From Flavobacteriaceae bacterium PS02338 (GTDB lineage: Bacteria > Bacteroidota > Bacteroidia > Sphingobacteriales > Sphingobacteriaceae), in NCBI GenBank assembly GCA_029959615.1, contig JASCOD010000003.1:372001-436000 (forward strand): DNA of 64,000 bases. The letters are read 5' to 3'. The position numbers and the translations under genes were made by a program. Positions 53,993 to 61,078 of the stretch are shown one piece after another. A model generated the notes under the pieces. It was not told the DNA's origin and made no database searches. It was given only the letters and a program-made list of their open reading frames with translations. How positions within the stretch are numbered: the first letter of the stretch is position 1; each line of letters begins with the position of its first letter.

Positions 53993-56356
53993 ATGACAAG
54001 ATATATCCTGACAGTGCTTTTATGCATTGCTGGCATCATAAAGGTCGCTGCACAACAAACCATACTTCAGGGAAAGGTGAGTGATCAAGATCGAAGAGCT
54101 ATTGCTGGAGCTACCGTAACTGTAGGTGCAATAAGTGTAAGTAGTGATGACAAAGGTTTTTACCAGCTTAAAGGACTGAAACCAGGGAGAGCTATATTGA
54201 AAGTAAAAGCAGTGGGGCATTTGCTTTTTACAGATACCTTAATGCTTTCTGCTGGAATAACAACTAGAAATATGACTTTGCAGCACCAAGAGAATGCCCT
54301 ATCTGGAGTTACCGTAAGTACACAGAAGAAAGGTAATGCAAATGCAGAGTCGCTGATTAAGATTGAGAACAGTATTATGCCAGTAACGGTGATCGACAGA
54401 CGTACCATTGAATTAATGGGCAGCCGTAGGTTAGATGAAGTAATGAAAGAACAAACAGGGGTGGCCATTGTGAATGATATTGGCGGAGGTTCTCGTTCTG
54501 TAGGTGTACAGATGCAAGGTTTCGGTAGCGAGTACGTAATGGTGCTGTTAGACGGACAACCAATGGTGGGCAGAAATGGAGGGAACTTTGACCTTTCCCG
54601 TATCAGCGTAAGTAATATAGAACGAGTGGAAATTACCAAAGGTGCAGCTTCTTTACTTTATGGCGGCGATGCGCTTGGTGGAACCATCAACGTGATTACC
54701 AAACATAATATTACCCGTCCGCAGGCCTATGCTTCTTTATTTTACGGTTCTAATGAAACTATAGATGCAACTGTAGATGGAGAAACTCCAGTATTAGGTA
54801 AGAAAGGAACATTAACCCTAAATACTAACTACTATCACACGGGGGGATTTAATACCAATCAAGGAGTGATCATTGGTACTACGGCACCACCGTATGATAA
54901 CTACGGCGCACAGGCTAGGTTCAGGTATAAGTTTAACGACGATAATCTACTTTCAGTAATGGCTCGGGGTGGATTGAGAAGGAGTTTCATGACCAAAGAT
55001 TTCGGAGTGAATTATGCTACTGAAGATGCATTGGACGAAAGGGACATCAACCTTTCGGCTAACTTCGACCATAAATTCAATGCAAAGTGGCGTAGCATGA
55101 CACGCTATTACCTTACTCGCTACAATGCCGATATGAGTGTTAACCTCTCACAGGGCGATAGCCTCAGCCAGAATAAATTCGGTCAGCAGGTGCATCGTCT
55201 TGAGCAACAGTTGACTTTTACCATTCCAAATAAACTGGACGTGATCAGCGGACTTGGTGGAACATTAGAGACCATTGATGAGAATATCCTTTCCAATAAC
55301 AATAGTATCAAAGCTTATTTTGGCTATACCCAAGCGAATTGGAAACCGTTAACTAATTTGGAATTAACAGGTGGTCTTCGTTACGATCATATTGTAGACT
55401 ATGGTTGGAGACTAGATCCCAGTTTCGCAGCAAAATACAAAATCTTATCACAATTGACTTTTAAGGCGGCTTACGGCACAGCTTTCAAAGCTCCAGATAT
55501 GCGGAAGATGTACCAAGTTTTCTATAATCCGGTTTACAATAGTATCACTGTGGGTAGTACGGCCTTACGCAGTACGATTAATCAACTGCTGGCCAGTGGT
55601 CAGGTTAGCCAATACGAACTGGAAACAGTATACAACGAGATCAAGGGATTGGCACTGAATGCCGAAATGAGCAAATCCTATAACATGAGCCTTATTTATG
55701 AAACCAATGATAAAAAATGGAAATTGGAAGGAAGCGCTTTCTATCATGATATTACCAACCAAATCAATCAAATATTAGTGGGCAGGGATATCAATAACAA
55801 TTTGATCTATTCTTACCGAAATAATGCCAAAGCACATTATAAAGGTGCTGAAATAGCTGTTAGTACTACTCCAGTACGTAATCTACAGATTAGTGGGGGG
55901 TATCAGTACCTAATTGCAAAAGATGGTACCATTGGAGATGAAATAAGAGAGGGAGGGAAATACTACGATCCTCTTTTCGATTCAACTAATGGTTCTGTAA
56001 ATTATAGACCTACTGCTAGCGACTATTGGGGTATCGAGAACAGGTCTCAGCACATGTTCAACGCAAGAGTCTTTTATACCTATACACCTTTGAACCTGAG
56101 TGCAAATATGAGGGTTAATTTTCGTGGCAAATACCCGTTTAGCGATAAGAATGCCAATGGTTATATGGATCGTTTTGATACTTTCGTAAAAGATCATTAC
56201 TTGATCAACTTCGGTCTGGAGAAGAAATTTCCAACGCAGCATTTAGCCTTACGAGCATCAACGGAAAATATTTTGAATTTCGTGGATCAGAAAGTCCCTT
56301 CGCAACCGGGTAGGGTATTCTTTGTAGGCATTTCATATCAATTGTATAAGGAGTAA
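53993..56356 (+). CDS. TonB-dependent haem receptor (first)
   Basis: A 787-residue outer-membrane receptor. Signal peptide MTRYILTVLLCIAGIIKVAA; then a carboxypeptidase-regulatory-like domain (ILQGKVSDQDRRAIAGATVT), a TonB box region, the plug domain (RRLDEVMKEQTGVAIVNDIG, MQGFGSEYVMVLLDGQPMVG, NIERVEITKGAASLLYGGDA) and a 22-strand barrel ending in aromatic-rich VGISYQLYKE. Start moved to 53993, as the longer frame adds 24 residues from the preceding gene. Plausible HmuR-type haem receptor, fed by the HmuY proteins. The following receptor starts 1 nt after its stop. Confidence 0.9.
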   Translation: MTRYILTVLLCIAGIIKVAAQQTILQGKVSDQDRRAIAGATVTVGAISVSSDDKGFYQLKGLKPGRAILKVKAVGHLLFTDTLMLSAGITTRNMTLQHQENALSGVTVSTQKKGNANAESLIKIENSIMPVTVIDRRTIELMGSRRLDEVMKEQTGVAIVNDIGGGSRSVGVQMQGFGSEYVMVLLDGQPMVGRNGGNFDLSRISVSNIERVEITKGAASLLYGGDALGGTINVITKHNITRPQAYASLFYGSNETIDATVDGETPVLGKKGTLTLNTNYYHTGGFNTNQGVIIGTTAPPYDNYGAQARFRYKFNDDNLLSVMARGGLRRSFMTKDFGVNYATEDALDERDINLSANFDHKFNAKWRSMTRYYLTRYNADMSVNLSQGDSLSQNKFGQQVHRLEQQLTFTIPNKLDVISGLGGTLETIDENILSNNNSIKAYFGYTQANWKPLTNLELTGGLRYDHIVDYGWRLDPSFAAKYKILSQLTFKAAYGTAFKAPDMRKMYQVFYNPVYNSITVGSTALRSTINQLLASGQVSQYELETVYNEIKGLALNAEMSKSYNMSLIYETNDKKWKLEGSAFYHDITNQINQILVGRDINNNLIYSYRNNAKAHYKGAEIAVSTTPVRNLQISGGYQYLIAKDGTIGDEIREGGKYYDPLFDSTNGSVNYRPTASDYWGIENRSQHMFNARVFYTYTPLNLSANMRVNFRGKYPFSDKNANGYMDRFDTFVKDHYLINFGLEKKFPTQHLALRASTENILNFVDQKVPSQPGRVFFVGISYQLYKE

Positions 56357-56357
56357 A

Positions 56358-58754
56358 ATGCGGATAGAAAAAGTATTGCGGAGTCGTATCAAAATAGGTC
56401 TTAGTTTATTCATCGTTTTATCCTTTTATAGTTCGCTAGTTTTGGCGCAGCAAATGGGGAAATTGAAAGGGATTGTTCGCTCTCAGAGTGGACAGGTATT
56501 AGTTGGAGCAACTATTTCCTTAGAACCAGATCGGCATATCACTAAATCGGATGCTAAAGGAACATTTACCTTCGATAAACTGTATCCTGGCATTTATCAG
56601 ATGAGTATCCAATTTGTAGGATACGAGGTTTATACAGATTCTGTAGTCATCGCCATAGGTACGTCACCTTCAGTTACGGTGACGTTATTGGAAGAACAAA
56701 ATGATCTTAAAGAAGTAAATATTACAGAAAAAGTAGCCGAAAAACCTTCGGTGGATAATTTGATACAGCTTAAACGTTCGGCGATGCCAGTTCAGGTGAT
56801 TACCCGTAGGGCAATTGAGTTGATGGGCAGTCGGAGATTGGACGAAGTGCTGAAGGAACAAACAGGTATGGCCATCGTGAATAATATCGGTGGAGGAAGT
56901 CGTTCGGTAGGAGTACAGATGCAAGGCTTTGGAAGCGAATACGTCATTGTACTGATTGACGGTCAGCCGATGGTTGGCCGAAATAACGGAAACTTTGATC
57001 TTTCGAGGATCAGCATCAGTAACATCGAACGTATAGAAATTGTTAAAGGTGCCTCGTCATGCCTTTTCGGAAGTGATGCACTCGGCGGAGCCATCAATAT
57101 CATTACCAGACACGGCGCTATAGAACCTCAGGTACTTGGCTCGTTAAATTATGGCAGTTTAAACATTGTTGACGCTACAGTGGATGGAGAATTGCCCTTC
57201 GATCATCAGCGAGGAACAATTAGTTTAAGTGGCAACTATTACAGAACAGATGGTTTTAATACCAACCCTTACTTGAGTAGTGGATTGACCGGGCCACCAT
57301 ATGATAATTATGCCGGTCAAGCTCGCATACGTTACCGCACAGGAAAAAATAGCACTGTAGGAACAAGTTTTCGTTATGGTTTAAGAAAATCTTTCATGGC
57401 CAAAGAATGGGGAGAAGAGTGGAATTCACGAGATAGCCAAGACGAGAAAGACCTAAATATTTCTACAACATTCGACCACACTTTCGCCAACGGATTGCGG
57501 AGTATGAGCAGGTACTATTTTACGCAGTATCAAACCAACGAGTTTTTTGGTTGGCAGAATAATCAATCCAATACAGCAGAAACTGACTTTAGTCAACATA
57601 TCCATCGTTTCGAACAACAGTTTGCACGGCAGTATAGAAATGGCCTACAATTGACTGGTGGATTAGGAGCAGGGGTAGAGCTGATGGAAGATAATGCCAT
57701 AGTCGGAGATCGGACGATGGGAAACACATTTGCTTATTTACAGGGCGATAAAAGGATTTTCCAAAAACTTGATTTGATGGGAGGCCTACGCTTCGATTAT
57801 ACCAAAGGCTATGGCGGTCGTTTTAACCCTAGCTTGGGTTTGCAGTATCACATCAATGAAAAGCTGACGTTAAAAACGGGAGTAGGAACAGGTTTTAAGG
57901 CGCCAGATTTCAGAATGCGTTACCAAGTATTTTTCAATCCAACAGCAAACTATTTGGTAATTGGTAACGAGATGCTTAATCCTACTTTACAACAAATGTG
58001 GTCTGATGGATTGTTGAGTGAGGTGAGGCAATACCTTGTTGGGCAGTTAGGAAATGGATTGAGAGCTGAAAAAAGTATTTCCTATAATGCAGGTATTGGT
58101 TGGCAACCTACAAAGCAATTGAAGATTGAAGGAAGCGTTTTCTACCACCATCTGCGTGATCAAATCAATCCAATTATGGTGGCTACCGGTACAGTAGTTG
58201 GTCAGATTTATAGTTACCAGAATTTGCCAAAAGCAGTAAATAAGGGTATGGAACTCAATGTAAGTTGGTCTCCTTCGAAATCTTTAGAGCTACAAGCTGG
58301 CTATCAGTATCTTATTTCTAAAGATTTAAGTGTAGTCGACAGCATTCGTGCAGGAAATTGGCCTTATAGTCAGAACATTCACGATCCAGCTACGGGAAAT
58401 TCTTACCCTCCCAAACCTTCAGACTACTGGGGTATTGAGAATAGATCAAGACATATGGCAAATGTGAGGGCCACTTATCAACTGGAGCCTTTAAAAACTA
58501 ATCTTTCGCTACGGGCTAATTACAGAGGGAAATATCCATTTATGGATGCCAACCTAAATCAGTTCATCGACAGGTTTGATCTTTTCGTTCCTCATCACCT
58601 ATTGTTGAATGCAACTATTGAAAAGAAAATGCTCAATGAAAAACTGACTTTAAGGCTAACGGCTGATAATATATTGGATTTTACAAGTATGTATATGCCA
58701 GGTCAACCTGGACAACTTTTTATTACTGGTATTAGCTATCGTTGGAGCAGGTAG
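56358..58754 (+). CDS. TonB-dependent haem receptor (second)
   Basis: A 798-residue paralogue of the preceding receptor with the same domain order: signal, regulatory-like domain (LKGIVRSQSGQVLVGATISL), plug (RRLDEVLKEQTGMAIVNNIG, MQGFGSEYVIVLIDGQPMVG, NIERIEIVKGASSCLFGSDA) and barrel ending FITGISYRWSR. The plug domains are very alike, the barrels less so, which points to tandem duplication with divergence in the surface loops and hence ligand preference. Ends the hmuY operon. Confidence 0.9.
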   Translation: MRIEKVLRSRIKIGLSLFIVLSFYSSLVLAQQMGKLKGIVRSQSGQVLVGATISLEPDRHITKSDAKGTFTFDKLYPGIYQMSIQFVGYEVYTDSVVIAIGTSPSVTVTLLEEQNDLKEVNITEKVAEKPSVDNLIQLKRSAMPVQVITRRAIELMGSRRLDEVLKEQTGMAIVNNIGGGSRSVGVQMQGFGSEYVIVLIDGQPMVGRNNGNFDLSRISISNIERIEIVKGASSCLFGSDALGGAINIITRHGAIEPQVLGSLNYGSLNIVDATVDGELPFDHQRGTISLSGNYYRTDGFNTNPYLSSGLTGPPYDNYAGQARIRYRTGKNSTVGTSFRYGLRKSFMAKEWGEEWNSRDSQDEKDLNISTTFDHTFANGLRSMSRYYFTQYQTNEFFGWQNNQSNTAETDFSQHIHRFEQQFARQYRNGLQLTGGLGAGVELMEDNAIVGDRTMGNTFAYLQGDKRIFQKLDLMGGLRFDYTKGYGGRFNPSLGLQYHINEKLTLKTGVGTGFKAPDFRMRYQVFFNPTANYLVIGNEMLNPTLQQMWSDGLLSEVRQYLVGQLGNGLRAEKSISYNAGIGWQPTKQLKIEGSVFYHHLRDQINPIMVATGTVVGQIYSYQNLPKAVNKGMELNVSWSPSKSLELQAGYQYLISKDLSVVDSIRAGNWPYSQNIHDPATGNSYPPKPSDYWGIENRSRHMANVRATYQLEPLKTNLSLRANYRGKYPFMDANLNQFIDRFDLFVPHHLLLNATIEKKMLNEKLTLRLTADNILDFTSMYMPGQPGQLFITGISYRWSR

Positions 58755-58862
58755 AGCAGTGTGAGTCTATTCTCCTTGGCTTGATTAATCAGCTATACGC
58801 TGGTCGTGATCAAGTAGATTATCACCGTTGAGCTGAGAAAGGTTTAAAACAGGTTGATCCCA

Positions 58863-60035
58863 TCAAGCCATCGGAGGCTGGGGAGTCCAGTTTTTGGCTT
58901 GTTCGATATTTTCAGTCTCAGGATCAAGAGGCATATGGCCAATATAGTCGCTAACAGAAACTCCTACAAATTTCTTGAAGTTTTTAGAAAAAGTAAATCT
59001 CGAATTGAACAGACACTGTTCTCCCAACGAAGCCACGGTGTATCTATCGAGATAGCCTTCCTTGATAAGCGAAAGTGCATAATTGACTTTGACCAAGTTA
59101 CTGAAGTCATTGACCGAATAATGGCAGTAATATTTGAATATGAAATCCAAGTGTCGTTTTGGAGCTTTTAGCTTTTTTGCCAAGCTTTCGGTATTTAAAG
59201 TGGTTTTTGCAGTTATTAATGGAGATTGCTGCATGGTTTTGATTTCGATGATCATGGCATCAACCTTTTTAGAAATGGTTTGATAGACTATTTTGTCTTT
59301 CTCTTCTATCGCCTTTAAGGGTTTATGAGCCCATATCTGAAAATCTGGTTGCTCATTAGATTGGATGTTTTTTAGCAGGGCAAGCTCTCCGAATATAATA
59401 ACGGGATTTTTGAACATGTATAGAATAAGCACGAACCAAACCAGAGAAGAATATCTGTAAAAGGAACTCAAATCCATTCGGGAAGATAGATCCTGAAACG
59501 ACAAGAAATTAGAATATACAATCAGGAAGAAGGTGAGGACAACCATGATAAGTACCCATCTTTTGATTGCTGGGTAACTGATCTTGTCTAACATCGAAGG
59601 ATTTTTCCTATAGATAAACTTCTTTATCATGAACAGTATAGCTAAAAAATAGCCGGCAGAATAAAACAGATACAATGAACGGTTGACGGTATAATCAGCG
59701 AAAGCCAAATTAATCACAAGTAGCGCCGATGGGAAAATGAAATGTAACAATTCCTTTTTTAATGCACTAGTGCCATAAATCAATCTGCTGAAAAATAAGT
59801 AGTAAACAGGCACAATATAGAAAGCAAGTAATGGTTTCTTTTGTAGTGGGCTGTAAGTGTTATTTGCGAAATCTAAAGCCTCTAGTCCATACAAAAAACG
59901 TTGTAAGCCTACTATCATCAAGATAACAATTAGATAACCATTGGTAATACGATTTGGTTTCTGGTTAAACAAGATAAGGAGGACGACAAAGAGACTTAGA
60001 AAGCCTACCAACAACGAGAGTACGTCTAAAAACAT
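58863..60035 (-). CDS. membrane-bound AraC-family regulator
   Basis: A 390-residue protein with about seven hydrophobic helices in the first 220 residues (FLDVLSLLVGFLSLFVVLLI, VPVYYLFFSRLIYG, ALLVINLAFADYTVNRSLYL, WVLIMVVLTFFLIVYSNFL and others), then an AraC helix-turn-helix region in the C-terminal third: KLKAPKRHLDFIFKYYCHYS, VASLGEQCLFNSRFTFSKNF and FVGVSVSDYI. Similar 7TM-AraC proteins occur in Bacteroidota; the ligand is unknown. Convergent with the hmu operon. A near-consensus AATATTTG box at 60040-60047 lies 4 nt before the ATG. Confidence 0.88.
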   Translation of the reverse strand: MFLDVLSLLVGFLSLFVVLLILFNQKPNRITNGYLIVILMIVGLQRFLYGLEALDFANNTYSPLQKKPLLAFYIVPVYYLFFSRLIYGTSALKKELLHFIFPSALLVINLAFADYTVNRSLYLFYSAGYFLAILFMIKKFIYRKNPSMLDKISYPAIKRWVLIMVVLTFFLIVYSNFLSFQDLSSRMDLSSFYRYSSLVWFVLILYMFKNPVIIFGELALLKNIQSNEQPDFQIWAHKPLKAIEEKDKIVYQTISKKVDAMIIEIKTMQQSPLITAKTTLNTESLAKKLKAPKRHLDFIFKYYCHYSVNDFSNLVKVNYALSLIKEGYLDRYTVASLGEQCLFNSRFTFSKNFKKFVGVSVSDYIGHMPLDPETENIEQAKNWTPQPPMA

Positions 60036-60039
60036 GTGT

Positions 60040-60047
60040 CAAATATT
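60040..60047 (-). promoter_or_regulatory. -7-like box of the membrane AraC gene
   Basis: Minus strand reads AATATTTG (first base differs from TAnnTTTG), 4 nt before the ATG at 60035, as at the haem oxygenase and hmuY promoters, but without upstream repeats. Confidence 0.4.
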
Positions 60048-60146
60048 CAAAATATGTAACGAATATAGGTATTCTGATGGCGTTATTCCTAATTGATCTA
60101 ATCTTTATTTTCTTTTACGCCAAAGTTTAAAAATTAGAAGAAAAAT

Positions 60147-61025
60147 ATGAAAAAACTCTACTTCCTTTTGTTGGTTATTAGTGCTCTTTTTTCGAATGCT
60201 TATGCGCAATCGAATGTAACTTCTTCGGGTATCTCTATACAGGGAATTGCTCGCGATGAAACCAATGCGGCCATCGCCAACATAGATCAATTGGGACTTT
60301 CTTTTATGATCTACTCCTTTGGAACAGGTAACAGCGAGCAACCTATTCTGACCAGAACAGCGAATGTAAGAACAGATAATTTTGGTGTATTCTCTTACGT
60401 GTTAGAGATTGATCAATCATTGTATAATCAAATTGGTTCGCGAACAACCTATTTGAAGGTATCACAAGGTGCCGTAGTGTTCTCTAATGAAAAGCTTCAG
60501 GCTGTTCCTTACTCTATTTACGCACAAAATGGTGTGCCAACAGGAGCTATTATGCCATTTATCGGTACAACAGCACCTATAGGCTGGTTGCTTTGCGATG
60601 GCAGCGCTATTGCTGATAATGCAACAAATGCGGCTTTGAGAGCTTTATTGGGAAGTAACAATACTCCCGATTTAAGAGCCATGTTTTTACGTGGTGCAGG
60701 TACTGGCAACGGAAGAACTGGACCAGCATTAAAAACGGTGCAGCAAGATGATATTATAGCGCATTTACATGCCATTAGCCTAGTAACTAACATTATGGGC
60801 GATCATGCTCATACTACAGCTTTTTCAAATGACGATTGGAATAGCAGCGGGGGCACCAATACCAATGGTACGGCTAGAGATTCCAATACAAATCCTAATA
60901 ACCATACCTTGCCAACAAATGTCGCTGGTGCCCACTCACATACTGTAAACGGAAATTCGGCTAACACTGGCGGTACAGAAACCCGTCCTATCAACTACGG
61001 GGTAAACTACATTATCAAAATATAA
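60147..61025 (+). CDS. secreted phage-tail-collar-domain protein
   Basis: A 292-residue secreted protein: signal peptide MKKLYFLLLVISALFSNAYA; an N-terminal strand domain (SSGISIQGIARDETNAAIAN) of the kind used as a secreted assembly module in Bacteroidota; then a phage tail-collar domain (GAIMPFIGTTAPIGWLLCDG, residues about 133-155, and TPDLRAMFLRGAGTGNGRTG), ending in ETRPINYGVNYIIKI, the typical tail-fibre C-terminus. Rich in Asn, Gly, Thr. No other phage gene is near, so it may be a domesticated adhesin-like protein. Followed 53 nt later by a very large secreted protein gene. Confidence 0.85.
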   Translation: MKKLYFLLLVISALFSNAYAQSNVTSSGISIQGIARDETNAAIANIDQLGLSFMIYSFGTGNSEQPILTRTANVRTDNFGVFSYVLEIDQSLYNQIGSRTTYLKVSQGAVVFSNEKLQAVPYSIYAQNGVPTGAIMPFIGTTAPIGWLLCDGSAIADNATNAALRALLGSNNTPDLRAMFLRGAGTGNGRTGPALKTVQQDDIIAHLHAISLVTNIMGDHAHTTAFSNDDWNSSGGTNTNGTARDSNTNPNNHTLPTNVAGAHSHTVNGNSANTGGTETRPINYGVNYIIKI

Positions 61026-61078
61026 TTCTAACTCGGTTTTTGCCTAGTTATCTTATTATTCAAATTTAAATTTTCATA

